A stretch of 64,000 nucleotides of DNA from Antedon mediterranea. Lineage: Eukaryota; Echinodermata; Crinoidea; Comatulida; Antedonidae. The notes beneath the pieces were generated by a model. That model was not told where the DNA came from and ran no database searches. It saw nothing but the letters and a program-made list of their open reading frames with translations. Location: positions 17,547,201-17,611,200 of the forward strand of contig NC_092670.1 in assembly GCF_964355755.1 (NCBI RefSeq). Direction: 5' to 3'. The translations under genes and the position numbers were made by a program. Of this stretch, positions 12,704 to 25,525 are shown one piece after another. Each line of letters begins with the position of its first letter. The stretch's first letter is position 1.

Positions 12704-12802
12704 TTAGAACAGTGAGAAGGGCATTAGAGCAGTGAGAAGGGCATTAGAGCAGTGAGAAGGGCATTAGAGCAGTGAGAAGGGCATTAGAGCAGTGAGAAGG
12801 GG
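12704..12802. repeat. Minisatellite, 20-bp unit, about five copies
   Basis: Unit GCATTAGAGCAGTGAGAAGG. The first copy differs (TTAGAACAGTG) and the last runs into GGGGGAAGGATG. The inner copies are identical, which points to recent expansion. Confidence 0.93.
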
Positions 12803-15290
12803 GAAGGATGAAGAAGAGGTCAAATGAGGTCATTAAGATGGCTACAGTAACATTAAAATATATGGAATATTGCAGTGCACTATTTCATTGTATTTTTGTT
12901 AAAGTATAACCTTGATTTAACAATAGACAACAGAGGTTTAACAGGGCTGACTATATTTTATTTTGCAATCAAGTTTAATTGGATTTGATACTCAGTGAAC
13001 TGGAAAAAAAACCAATTTGGTCTTATGGAGTTTGGAAACTAAATATTTAACAAAGAATTGTGTTTTTCTTTAGAAATTGAAACAAATTACAGTAGAAATC
13101 AAAGAAATGATAACTCTATTTGCAAATTATTGTGACATCGTTTATACAGTTTCGTGACAACATCATCTAGTACTGTACTATAATGCCAACTCAATTCAGC
13201 GAATTTGGTCCGAATTGATTGGCTTTTCCTAGAAAAGATGAACTGCTATTTGTAAGCTGCAGAAAATGGTCGATTTACCACCTTTTAATAGTTGAAATAA
13301 AATAGAAACATTTTTGACAGATTATTATGTTAAATGTATTGTTAGCGTTCACTGTTTAAACAATCCTGGATCTGCCTCTGATATGCTTGAACGAATAACA
13401 CTTCATTTAATTTTGGCCAGTTTACGACACCCAACTTTATTTCTTTTATACCACCATACATAAAACAAAGAACAAAAAAATGCAAACATTAGTATGGTGG
13501 TCTTAGGGATAGCGCCTCTAAATCTAAATTATATATTAATATTAATTAAATTAAAGTAAATTAATAATTATATATTTAAAGCATCTTTGCCTTGTCTGTT
13601 TTTATCCTCTAGCTACGGACTTGATCGCAGCATTTTCATGACCATTTCACCACCTGACCGCATCATACTGTATTGTTGGTAATGATGATGCTTTCGTAAA
13701 ACTTAAACCCACTGAGTACAAACTTAGCAGTTCTCTATAAATCAAACTTGTTCAATTAAATATATTATTTGGAACTGTGCAGTAGTCCAATGGAGATGTG
13801 GGGAGTAGTTGTTAATGGCATAAATATTTACCACATTATTTAGCTTCTGCTGAAAACCCCGTTCATTATTTAATATACTATCTCAACAGCATGTTTATCA
13901 AACTGATTGATTGATTCTATCTAAGGCAGTGTAGAAAACTTAAGTGATAAAAATATGCAAATATCTTCTTCCCTCTGGCATTACAATACTTAATACAGCA
14001 AATGAAAATGGCATGAAAAACAAACATGCCATTTTGGGATGAAAGAGAAAACGTGCCTGAAAAAAGTGGCATAAGAGCTCTCTCTGTATTTAAAAAATTC
14101 TAATATCAGTTAGAATCAGAACTAAAATGAAAGGGGATACAGAAGTTGGTTAGGAGTATTTTTCCTTTTGCAATTTTAGTCAGGAAGATTGATTATAATT
14201 ATTGCAGTATAATTAATCTTCAAACTTTCAGAAATAAAAATAAATAAAATCTGATGTTTGTGAATTAATCGCCGGATCACATTACAATTTACATCTAAAA
14301 TTGTCATTCGTCAATCTCTTTATCAAACATGATATTTTTGTCTAATACATTATAACAAAATCTATTTATATCATGTGTACTGTTAGCAAGATCAGAGCTA
14401 ATTACAGGAATATGTAAATGATGATATATCCCTTGGGGGGATTACACTTATAAGGTTAATCAACAAGATCTGTAGAGTTGCCTCAACGAGCTTTGCAGAT
14501 AGGCTCAAGTTAATGAAATCTTTCAAATCCAAGTAAATGTCAAGTTATGCATGAGAAAGATTGTGCATGCAGAAATAGATGAATAATAGAGGATAATGGA
14601 TACGAGTGCTACAACAAAGTTACAGCTCTGATCTATTTAACAATTACAGATTTATAAAAATACAGGGAAAGGCTGTGACATTATTAGGACAGATGTTGAG
14701 ATATCATCTGAATACACCCACTTACAAGTTAAAATCCATTTACTCTTCGATTTTGGCAATGTTCCACAACATTTCGACATAAACCCACTCATTTTAAATG
14801 AGATTCTTTATTTTTAGTTGCGTAGTCGCACAACGCTATAGCTCACTATGTCGGTCCTTAGTCAGTAAACACAACTCAAATTTGCGCACGCGACAGCAGC
14901 CATGTATGGCATTGTTAAATTTTACTATAGTTACCGTAGTACAGTTAGCTACATATTCTATGCTACAGTATTTATGATAAAACAAGCTAAGTAATTACAA
15001 TTTAATTACTGCAGTATTACTGGTGTAGAGTAATCCTTAACTAAGCATGGTGTGTGTACATAATTTAAAGATTCCATGGATAAATTAATGTTTTAGTAAT
15101 TAAAGGTACCATGTCAAGATTATTCTAATGCCACTACTGAATAGTAACTTTTGTTTTTAAACGTCTTGCAGAAATGAAAAATCGTTGTTGTCAAAAAAAA
15201 CAAAAATCGTTGTTGCCAGCCGAGTGTAAAAAAAAACAAGAATTCTCAGGGGATTAATGGACACCACGTTAATTTAAAATCTCATTTTAA
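12803..15290. other. Gene-free AT-rich DNA
   Basis: No exon, RNA gene or clear transposon end. ATTTTAAATGAGATT near 14792 and AATCTCATTTTAAAG near 15278 are short inverse strings 480 bp apart, too weak to call an element. Confidence 0.4.
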
Positions 15291-15293
15291 AGC

Positions 15294-15479
15294 CAATACG
15301 GCCATACAGCATTGAAACACCGGTTCTTGTCAGATCACCATCCCTTCGGATGGGACGTAAAGCTTATGGTCTTGTGTACATATTGCATGTTAAAGAACTT
15401 GTACACTATTCGCAAAGAGTAGGAGATCGACCCTGGGCCTGGTGTGCTGATCTGGTAGGTGCTGCACTTCAGGCTGTCG
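15294..15479 (+). mobile_element. SINE with 5S rRNA-derived head and conserved central/tail domain
   Basis: The head at 15295-15338 reads TACGGCCATAC, then CATTGAA, then GTCAGATCACC. It follows the 5' half of eukaryotic 5S rRNA (..TACGGCCATAC..CCTGAA..GTCTGATC..). After that comes CCCTTCGGATGGGACGTAAA, followed by TTAAAGAACTTG and AAAGAGTAGG. This string is also present in diverged form in the tRNA-headed SINE at 58024-58377 (TTCTCGGATAAGGAC..AAAGAACC..GAGTAGGGG). From memory it resembles the domain shared by MetaSINE-type elements. The copy is diverged and has no obvious A-tail. Confidence 0.75.
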
Positions 15480-15659
15480 TGGGTCCGTGGAGGGCCTAAT
15501 CAGAATTTCCTTAGTTTCCAGTTAAGCTTTAGGACAAATATAAATACCTTTAAATACCTTTTTTACAGTAAATATTTTTTATTCATGATAATTTTTATAT
15601 TAATTAAAATGATGTCTGGAAATCCTCTGAAAACGTTGTTATTTATTTTGTTTCTGTAG

Positions 15660-15740
15660 CACGAAAACCGTGTATAATATATTATATACTGTAGGCCTAG
15701 GCCCTACCGTATTATATACTGTAGGCCTACTGTAGGCCCT
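15660..15740. repeat. Short tandem duplication rich in TAGGCCTA
   Basis: Two roughly 30-35-bp units each contain ATTATATACTGTAGGCCTA followed by GGCCCTACC. The second unit abuts the TA that bounds the next mobile element. Confidence 0.65.
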
Positions 15741-15741
15741 A

Positions 15742-16691
15742 CCATATATTCCGGAGTATAGGTCAAGACTTTGTGGGAAAATTTTAATTGCAAAATCGGG
15801 GGGTCGACTTATACTCCGACCATGCGATTTCTAACAAAAATCAGGCCGAAAAAATTTTTTCAAAAGCCGTCAGCTGTCAAGGCCTAGCTAGCAAGGTCAG
15901 TAGCCTATCATCAATCACTCACAGAAGTTTTCAATTTAATACCTACATTGTACAAAATAATACAACTCCAACAAGTACTGGTCAATAAAATATTAATATA
16001 TCACAGACTCATTTTGATGTTTATATTACGCTTTTAAGATAATTAAAAATAAATAGTTTTCGTTTGTGTTTTATACTGTATGCTTCGTATTCATTCGCGA
16101 AAACATCGTAACACACACCACAAACGAACTAAACGACGTTGGAATGTCCATGCAGCATGTTTGTTATTGCGCAATATTTTCATCTATACACATGCGCAGT
16201 ATGTTTGTTTGTTTGTAATTACAATTACTGCGCATGTCTATTCATAAAATAAATTCTCCTTAGTCGGGCGCGTGTACATTTACAGATAACGCGATTTACA
16301 ACTAATCGCCTGTACAATTTAATAAGCCTCCTAACGGAAAACTTGTTTTAATTTATTCGAGTGACGCAAAAAAACATCGCTGATGGCAAGTACTGTAACG
16401 CTACATCGCTGTCATTTATTATAGGCTGGCGAAGACTGCAGCGAAGTCGTTGTGGTTTACATATAATAATAGATTGTCTTTTAAATATTATTGATTACAT
16501 CTTAATAATATAAACAAACAACCACATTTCATACATTTCTAGCCCTCTTTGAACTTCAAAGTAAGTTGTGTTATTAGCTGATTTTGGGGGTCGACTTATA
16601 TTCAGGTAATACCAAAATCAACGATATTCTAGGGCAAAAGTTGGGGGTCGACTTATACTTGGGGTCGACCTATATACTCCGGAAAATACGG
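15742..16691. mobile_element. TA-flanked non-autonomous DNA transposon (950 bp)
   Basis: The ends are inverted: CCATATATTCCGGAGTATAG on the left and the inverse of CCGTATTTTCCGGAGTATAT on the right. A TA sits on each side (15740-15741 and 16692-16693). GGGTCGACTTATA occurs subterminally at about 15801, 16588 and 16645, with GGGTCGACCTATA near 16665; all lie in the same direct orientation. There is no transposase frame inside. TA target use and CCGTATTTTCCGG ends suggest a Tc1/mariner-superfamily MITE-like element; the family name is not certain. Confidence 0.82.
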
Positions 16692-18963
16692 TATATAGTT
16701 TGCACTGATTTTATTTTTTAATGCTTTGATTTTAATTTTATAAATAGATAGGCTTCAAGGCTTGGCCTTTTGGCCTACTAGGCTAACTACTATCTAGATA
16801 ATGTGCCTACTCTTTAGGCTATGCTTAACTAGGGCCTACTGTAAAAGGGTGTACATCGTGTTCGGCCGCAAACGGTTTCGGCCGCAATGTTTTGAATGCC
16901 CATATAAGGCGCTATGTATGGAGCGCCAACTATGCATCAACTTCAGTTTGTTCTACTGGTCTTTTCATTGGGTTATTCCATTCAAAAAATGTGGGTGCAT
17001 TCTATTCTAACGTGATCGATCGAAATTGACCGACATAAAATGTACGGCGTATTATATAAGTATTATTTAGAATGCTGTGGTGTGGATATATATACGTTTA
17101 TTATTATTATTATAATAATAATTTTAAACGGGCAATAAACTTGTACTTGTGTCTTGTACATTTACTCTTGCAGGCCTAATGTGTTCTAATAAAAACAGAA
17201 ATGACCATTAAATCAGTTAATAATACATTAAATATTTTAAAACTCTGGTTATATAGGCCTAATTGTATGTCTAATAATATTGTATATTATCAACAATACT
17301 TAAATAAGCCTATGCCTTCGTAAGAAAATAGGAGGAACAAAATAACATTACAGTATTTCGAAATTCCTTTTTTATAGCGATTTTTGGAAAAATTAATATT
17401 TAGTAAGGCTTGAATTATTTCAGGATTATACAGTTCCACATTAAAACCTACCAACATTGGATTGCGAAAACTCTGAAAAGGCTACTACTGCTATTGTTTT
17501 AAAACAATGAGGGAGTGTCTTGAATTCCATCTTAGACAATGAAGGTGGTGTAGCATGGTTGTTTTTTATTAACATAACAATGAAATGTGTTACGTTTCGT
17601 GTCTTCAATTTGTTGAAGTGTTATTAACAGCAAAGTTAAATATAAAAATAATGGTGAATTATTTTATGTTTTTAATAATTGGAGGGAAGCTAGCTTGCTT
17701 GTTGTATGTGATTAATGGAGATGTTGATATTAATGTTACATTTTATTATGTTATTTATCCAATATTTACTATTTTTATAAATTGTCACGATTGTTGTAAT
17801 TCAGTTTGTTAACTGCAAGAACAATTTAAATAAATAAACCTTGCTTATTATTGTTGTTGCGTCCGTTTTCACTTACATTTCTTTTCTTACGTTATGTTAA
17901 TATAATATGTTCATTATTGGTTTTATATTTATTTTACTCTGTACAGTATTTGTAAAAATAAATGTTAATAAGTTGTGGTATACATTACTGATTCTGATTT
18001 TCAAATGTACAAATTATATGTGGCAAACTTCACCGACATTGATATACAGTACAACAACGATAAATGAAGAAAAACATAATTAAAAGTTAATATTTATTTG
18101 TAAAGTACACACACTCTTCTTCATTATAACTTATAGAAGTGCATATCCTTAAATTAATCTAATGACAGTACTGTATATAACTTGCATTCCCTTCAGTCTT
18201 AAATATAATCGTTGGGGCACATTTTCCGACCGGTACAAAAATGAAAACATTTCATTTTCTTATGTCATTATTTATAATTCAATCTTTATATAAGAAAAAA
18301 GAAAGCATGATTTTATGTTCAATATCACAAAATACACATTAAATCTCATTTGATTTATAAATAACATTTTGTTGTACTTAGTTAATAATAAAACGTCAGA
18401 TATTTAAGGTAAGGTAAGTGATCTAAGTATAACATCGAAACTTTGCTGTATAATGTCTAATTTCATAACGTGATTCACTAGTTATTACAAAAGTTAGTAA
18501 AAAGACTTAAAAAAAACCAGTTGTTTGTTTGATTTCATCGTAGTGTTACATGAAAAAGGAAATTTTGTAAATATATAATTTTGTGTGTTTTCGCTTCCAT
18601 CGTTATTCATTTTGGTTTGATTTATTACAGTTAGGCCTCTAAAGTTAAAGTTTAAAAGTATAGTCACCTACAAAAAGCGCATGATGACACAAGCGCAGTC
18701 GGTTACTTGCAAGAAGTTTGGCTAAACAATGACCATTATTTATTAATAACGCTTTTAAGTTAGGCGTTTACCGTCACACAATACACACACACAAAATTCG
18801 GTACATTTAAGGATTCTTTTTTTGTAATCGGTAAAACAATAACCGGAGCATGGAGGTCCGGAGTGCGCGCATCTTTATAAGAGAACCTCATTTTAGGGAA
18901 TATTACTTATTTCTGAATTGCCATCTGAATTGTTAACTACACTTTTACCGATTATCTACGAAC

Positions 18964-19657
18964 CATGAACGATTGTATTTGAATGTCGCGAACCCGTAAC
19001 GGAACAGCAAGAAGGACCGTTTTGCGAAGAGTGTCAGAGATGGCAACATCGTCGGTGTGACTCAGGAGTGAAAAGAGGAGCAGCGTACAGGTTAGCCGTC
19101 GAAGAGGGTTTTATTGATTGGACATGTAGAGACTGTGCTCCAGAAAACAACGTCCAACCGGTGCCGCAACTAGAGATTTTTGCAGCCGACCTTGGCGACT
19201 TTTTGGAACCAATCGTTCATAGAAGAAGAGGTACTGAATCTTTACCCTGAACCACAACCAATACCAGTGATGCCTGCTGTTGATGATGACATCGTTACTT
19301 ATCGGCGATTAGCAGGAACAACAGAACGTGGGAATGTAAGTTCTTAAAATAGTTATAATCTATTGTTTGTAAATTTTTTTTTTATTATCGCATTTTCTTG
19401 TGAAAACCAACTTAACCTTCTGTTGTTTCAGGACTCGCTTGTAGACAGTCATGGGTACCAATATACAGAGAAGATTGATAAAAGACGGGCAAATACAACA
19501 TGGAGATGTTTTCTCAGAAACAAGAATGTGACGTGCAAATCAACAGTGTTGGAGAAGAATGGAGTTGAAACATTGTGGGACGAGTACCGCGAGGGCCAAC
19601 GTAGTGTACGTTCTCAAATGCTTGCGTTGAATAGTGCTAATGTTATGTATGTTAGTT
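18964..19657 (+). pseudogene. Broken PHD-like / FLYWCH zinc-finger gene inside MULE
   Basis: Two exon-like blocks. Block 1 (about 18964-19335) reads ECREPVTEQQEGPFCEECQ, then WQHRRCDSG, then IDWTCRDCAPE: a Cys/His series like a PHD finger. Near its start an ATG at 18965 is one base out of frame with the finger. Near 19220 the frame shifts again, after which an acidic, proline-rich linker ends TTERGN. A donor GTAAGT at 19336 and an acceptor TTTCAG ending at 19431 bound a 96-bp intron. Block 2 (19432 on) reads DSLVDSHGYQYT, then TTWRCFLRNKNVTC, a FLYWCH-type finger start (aromatic-Gly-Tyr, Trp-Arg-Cys, Cys), but the closing His pair is not evident. The order PHD-like then FLYWCH matches, as I recall, a family of invertebrate proteins often linked to MULE transposases. 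Two frameshifts make it a pseudogene. Confidence 0.72.
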
Positions 19658-19674
19658 AAATTAGTTAACAAATT

Positions 19675-19970
19675 AGTAAAAAATCGTATGTTAGTAATAA
19701 ACATTAAATATAATTTTTAACTATTTGCAAAATACGTTAGTTAAGAACTTTTGTAAAATAACATGTTATTGCTAGAAATAAAGTCAATTTTAATGTATGT
19801 AAAGAAGTAAGATATTAGTAAAAATCGTATGTTAGTAATAAACATTAAAAAAGATATTGTTTCATTGTTACATTTTAAACTATTTGCAAACTATATTACT
19901 TATTAGTTAAGTAGTTTTGTAATATAACATGTTATTACTAGTAATAAAGTCAATTTTAATGCATGCTAGT
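19675..19970. repeat. Tandem duplication, about 145-bp unit, two copies
   Basis: Each copy holds AAAATCGTATGTTAGTAATA then AACATTAAA, a CTATTTGCAAA string, ATAACATGTTATT, and AATAAAGTCAATTTTAATG. It lies just downstream of the PHD-FLYWCH relic inside the MULE. AATAAA in each copy suggests it may have been that gene's 3' end. Confidence 0.8.
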
Positions 19971-20402
19971 GGTTAGGCCTATATATGAAAAAAACAATTA
20001 TAAATATAAATGTTATACATTATATGTTTATTTATAAAATATGGTAGTTAAGTTAATTCGTTCGTAAATTCTCAAACTTATAACATGTCTAAATAAAAAT
20101 ACAGGAATTGATAATAAATGTGTTAAGATTGTATATAAATAATAAAATAATTTTCATTTTTCTCTATCTGTGATGAATCTAACTGTATCTGAAAAGAAAT
20201 CGTAATATTATATACAATAATACAAATGTAGAGAAAAATCGGTAAAGCAATGCACCCCTATTTTTTTAATGGAATAAGCCACGGAGATCGCTAATCTAAA
20301 CAATGCATTTAATATAAACAATGCAAGCAAGCCTGGCGTTCCATACTAAATACATGCGGCCGAACTCGTTGGCGGCCGAACACGACGGTATTCCTGTAAA
20401 AG

Positions 20403-21687
20403 TGAACGCGTGAAATGTTGGCGCCCTGCCCACTCACTGTCTGTATCGGTCGTACGTACACATTTATCAGCCAGTGTGGAGAGCTACGGTAGTATCGCTG
20501 CAGTGTGCTAGGGAGGCTTACCGTCCTGTTTTGAACCGAGATGTGGCGGTGGTGGAAGGAAGAGTAAAAAAATAATATAACAAATGACAATCGAGATGTT
20601 TTTACTTATCGTAGTAATAAACGTCCACAAATACCTCTAAACGCATACACATACAATCACAATACTGACTGCCGTATTCCAACTGACAGTTGGTAAACAC
20701 ACAAATTATAATTTGTAAACAATCACATCACTTACCTACCATTTCATCGAAGCCATTTTGCCAGGATCATCAACCAGAAAAACGAGCAAACTGGTGGTGC
20801 CCTGCGTTCTTGTGCTCCAATAATTATACTGATAACCAGATAGTGTGCAGATCGGGTGATGACGTAAGATGCGTTACACAATCCACAAACTCAATTGAGT
20901 TCATTACATTTAATAACACATTAACATCAAATACAGTAATTGCAATTTCATAATTTATTCACATCAAAACCTGACTTTGAGTCTTGAAATTGTTATTGGT
21001 GAATTCAATTTCACCGACCTTTCCACTGTAGTGAACCATGATAAAATCTTGAATGCGTTTCCGAAATCGCGATTTTAGCAGGAATTTGCATCTGCAAACG
21101 AATCTGAAACGCGTGAACGCCTACGTCACAATTGTAACTCTAGAACGCAGTTTTTATCATGTGATAAATCTAACCAATACGTTCTAATCTATTTTTAGAT
21201 TCACCCTCCTCATGATGTGAAAAGGCCATAGCTTTTGTACTGTATATTGTAATTGTAGTACTGCATTCTTAGTCTGATTATGGAGCAACAAAAATAATAA
21301 TAATTGCCTGATGAATGAATGTATATCTATTTACATGAAACGTTACAAAATGAACTACTTTTTTACTGATCTTCTAATTAATAAGCAAGTCCCTGAGTGT
21401 GCTAACAACGAAAGTTTTCTTTTTTAATTGAAACAAATCTCACCTGAAATCAACCTTCTCTAGCTTTCAATACAGCTGCCTCATATATCACGGTATATTC
21501 TGTTACCACCTCGAACGCATATGTTTATTAGCAAACAAAATATGATATATTTTCTTTGTGATATTATAATTTATTTAATTATTTAATAATAATAATTTAT
21601 TGATATTAAATTATTATGTTATATTATACACTACGTACTATTTATTTTATTAAAAAAACAAGAGGGCGCTATCTACATATTTCTTAA
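20403..21687. other. Gene-free stretch
   Basis: No gene or RNA recognised. 20960-21240 is somewhat richer in GC, with CGCGTGAACGC and GTCACAATTG words, but no matched inverse end could be fixed. Confidence 0.4.
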
Positions 21688-21839
21688 TAAAGCTACGTTG
21701 ACGGACGGATTCGGTCACTGGCCGGTAACATTTTCTCCCGTGATGTGTTACGTTTTTTCGATTATTTACACACTACGTTATATTCTACACTACACCATTT
21801 TTATCTCTTATTTTCGGGCTGAGTGTGAACGTGGCTTTA
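21688..21839. mobile_element. Short MITE, family C (about 150 bp)
   Basis: Left end TAAAGCTACGTTGACGG and right end inverse of GTGTGAACGTGGCTTTA. The same end type (TAAAGTTACGTTTACACTGAG) bounds the 29008-29272 element, supporting a small family. No coding content. Confidence 0.5.
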
Positions 21840-24800
21840 TCCTATTAAATTGACATGTTTATCGAAAAAAAAAAAATATTATATTCTGTTTTTAGTTCTT
21901 ATATATATTAATAGTACCCTTTCTAGTTCGGTACCATTTTATTTTTACTCTGATTAGGAAATGACTATAAGACCCGACAATATTGTTTTTTTTTTATCAC
22001 CAATCATTAATAATTCATTAGAATAATTATAACATAATTCAGAGAGATTATTTAGAGGGTTAGGTTTAGTATATTTAGGAAGTAGATCAGCTATGTTGCA
22101 ATTCTTTATAATAGAAAATAATTATGGTAATGCATTATTCATGATTTCTGCCTTAACCTCGTAGGAAAAAAATAATGCGATTGGCACAAAAAAAACACAA
22201 TTTAACGCGAGCGAATTCCAAATGTATATATATTTAAAATTGTGTCGTGTTCAGTTCAGTTCTTAATAGTTCGTTTGGGCCGTATATAGACATTCCTATC
22301 GAAACCCCTTGTTTTTGGCTTCCAAACCACCTCTCAACATTGAATGATGAATTTGTATAAAATGCAAATCGTTTACCCGAGTTAAACTGCTTTTGCTGAG
22401 TAGTCGAAGATATATATTAGAGGGTTAGAATTTGTTTGTTTTATATTTTAGTACGTTAGCACTTTTTTAATTAGAAAATAATATCGCAGAGTAGGCCTAT
22501 GCATTTTTCTGTTTTTGAACATGACAAATACCTTTTGTAAGATAATTAATTCATTCATGCTGTAATATATTTAAAGCTGCGGTATCAAATGGTCTCCTGT
22601 GTGAAAGAAAACTTCTTAATTTGACTAAATGGAAGGATCTTATTTTACTTTGTTTAGGTATCATTGGTAAGCCAGTATTTAATTGTTTTTAAATTATTGT
22701 GGTTTTTTTTCCGTATAAAACATATATTTTAATGCATTGTTTAAAATATGTATGTATTCTTGTGTGCTACAAATTTCAATAATTAGAATATAATTTCTAT
22801 AAATTAAGTATTAGACCTATAAATTGTAACACATTCATTCATTCTTATTAATGGTGCCAATTTCTCTTTGTAGTAACTCTTCCCGAATGAAAAAAAGAGG
22901 AAAAATAATAAAGGTGGGTTGTTAATAATAGGCATGCATTCACATGATGCAATATAAACTTATTATACTTTTTACTATCGACCCGACTGAATGTTTCTAT
23001 TTTACGTATATTTTATTTTCAACATTGTTTTATCTTTTTGTACTGATACTATATCCTTCTTATAAAAATTTCAACCATCCTCCATCGCGCGTACGTCATG
23101 ACAATAGCAACAATTAAGTTGAGTGATAGCGCCACCTATGTCTCTTGCTTTACCAAAACTTTAAACTTGTTTTTAATATAGTTTGTTGTAGTGTTTTATT
23201 CAATTAAATACATTAATTCAATTTTTTAATGAATGCACGCTAACTGTGTCACCCATATACACGTTATTGAATTCTTCCTGCACCTGTGGTTGTTGGTTGT
23301 GAGCGTGGACTACTAAAATAGAGATTGCAAGTCCTTGGATGGCGAGTGGAAGACTACTAGACCTATTTTTACATCGGAGAAAGCGAACTTATACAAAGAC
23401 GTTAAGCTTCAATGAAATAGTTCTGAAACAATGCATACATGTGTGCCCTTGATACATAAAATTATAAGACAATAAAAACAATAATGATAATATATACAGA
23501 CTTAAACAGCAGACAATGTATAGGCTTGTTTTAGTCGCCTCATTGGCAAGGTAATGATAGCACCCGCTCTTTAAAAATGTTGTTTATTATATAAAAACAA
23601 AACAAGTAAACAATTGATAAATGCAGTGCAACAATGAAGGTTTTTATTAGTTAATAAACGAAGAAAGCGAACTTATACAGAGAGTTTTTTCTGCGCATCT
23701 AGTCTTGCCACGAGGATTTTACAAGAAGTTGTGAATGTCTCTATACACGATAAACAATGAATTAATTATTGATATTGGTATATTCAAACAAAATGTTTAA
23801 TAAAAAATTAATTTTCTTCACACTCAAGCTACCCACGAGCACAGAAGACCGGTATACCAACCACACCCTCTCTTATAGTGTAACTGTGTTGTAACCATGG
23901 GCCTTCATAACTATTTTCAACCACTTATTAGACTATGTACAATGAAGCAGAGGTACGTGTAAATACAGAGGCGGCGAGGGTCGCGTCATTCACAAAATGA
24001 TCACATGTGTACCCTTTTTTATATACTTTTTTTTCTTTTTGAGAGTCAAGACACTTTTCCGAATCTAACTCGCACGCGATAACCAGTCGCGTTGTGACGC
24101 GTGACGCGTTGGTAAAATTAGTTGCATTGTGTCCCACACGAAGATAATTAACAGACCTACCACCGTATAGGCCTATATTATAAACTCTTTTGGGTTTTAA
24201 TTGAAATGGGAAATGGGGCTAAATGACAGTAATTAACTTGATTGAATTTGCCATCCACTGTCTTCTAATAAGATCAGATTTAGACCAACTCGGCTTCTGG
24301 GGGACCAGCCTCCGATATTCTGTTTCCTCGTTGCCGAAACCAAATTGGGGTTTTTTTTCTCCTTTTATTGTTCATAAAATGATGATGACGCTTTTCGTTT
24401 GTAAAATTAAAAACACAGGTCTATGGCTTTGGACTAGAGTAATCATTTGAACATTGATGTCGTAGGCCTACACATTTTGATTTCTAAACGTACAAACCAG
24501 TTTAGTTAATTTGCATTTTTAATTTAGCTCATACAATCGATGATTTGTTTTTTCTTTAAAAATCACATCTGCGTTTTGTCGGCTCTCTTAAAATTATTTC
24601 AGAGAATGTTCAGAATTATTGAATTTAATTAACATTAATGATAACAAAGACATTTGAAACTGATTAGATCTCCGGCGTCAACTTTCACTCCATAGCCACT
24701 ATTCATCTAAGTCGGTCGGTTATCAATTTTATGATTTTAAAATTCTTAGTAAATATTCGATTCTGTAATAACATAAATTTATCTAGAATAATAACAACAG

Positions 24801-25428
24801 TATAATTATCCCCTTTGTCCGTAAACCAAAGTACTTTAAACCGCCAAAAGCATCATTACTCCTCACATACGAATGTATCGTCTGCTGCAACAAGTGTCAC
24901 GTGAATGATGACATCACAGTTGGTTCAGGTGTCGATCTTCGGGGCATAAACAAGACAAACATCAGACAAGCGGACGTATACAATTATGATATTTAGTCTT
25001 TATGAATACAAATCAATAATTTAGTTAGTGTCTTTTGTAATATTAACACTAGGTATCATCAGTAAACGATTTAGAATCTGGGAATCAAGCCTACATCGGA
25101 AATACACAATCATTGTTCGAATTGATTTGATCATAGGTCGATACACGTGAGAGGGTAATCGATAAAAACTTAAGTACTCTGATTAATTACCTTACACTTG
25201 GTTTAACCACTCGCTTGAAAGGTGTGCGCGAGTTGTTTGTCGTCGTCAGACGATCAGATACATAAAACGCAAATTATCTTATTTGGGACACCTGGGTTTG
25301 GTGTTTCTGTAGGACAAAACGAACGAATACAAGAGTACAACAGCTTCAGGTAAACCCGTATACCGGGGATTACAAACAGACGAGATGCTCTATAAAATCT
25401 TAGTTCTCGCAAAAAAAAACACCCAATT
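21840..25428. other. Gene-free AT-rich DNA
   Basis: No exon could be supported. The string GAAAGCGAACTTATACA occurs at about 23379 and 23662, a short direct repeat of unknown origin. A GC-richer block at 24280-24345 is unassigned. The minus-strand frame at 23928-24137 has no motif. Confidence 0.4.
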
Positions 25429-25525
25429 AATTTGACCAATCACAAACGACAGTTCGAATTATCCGTCGCTTTAGATTTAGATTGGTCAGATTATTTGCGT
25501 TGCGTGCACGATGTGGTGAGAACCC
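25429..25525. mobile_element. Family A MITE, partial
   Basis: Carries TTTGACCAATCACAAACGA, the family A inner inverse TTGGTCAGATTATTTGCGTT, and then GCGTGCACG. The outer GGTTCCCACTAG ends are lost or heavily changed (GTGAGAACC remains). Confidence 0.6.

Larger units (their letters stand above)
16848..20393. mobile_element. Mutator-like (MULE) element with PHD-FLYWCH gene relic
   Basis: Inverted ends of about 150-160 bp bound a 3.5-kb unit. Near each outer end is TCGTGTTCGGCCGC, then AACG..TTCGGCCGCA. Further in is TTATTCCATT, an A-run, and GGGTGCATT. Directly outside, 8 bp from TCGTG on both sides, sits the same 9-bp word CTGTAAAAG (16839-16847 and 20394-20402). A 9-bp target duplication is the hallmark of Mutator elements. 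Inside is a broken gene with a PHD-like and a FLYWCH zinc finger (18964-19657). No MULE transposase core was found, so the copy is deleted or non-autonomous. The ends have diverged in the middle of the repeat, so the insertion is not very young. The Mutator assignment rests on the duplication length plus FLYWCH cargo. Confidence 0.72.

Noticed and set aside
14792-15292. Possible 500-bp MITE from short inverse ATTTTAAATGAGATT strings
   Set aside because: Only about 14 AT-rich bases match and no other end signal is present.
24223-24450. 75-codon open frame with a GC-richer middle
   Set aside because: No recognisable domain, no splice sites; left as unassigned sequence.
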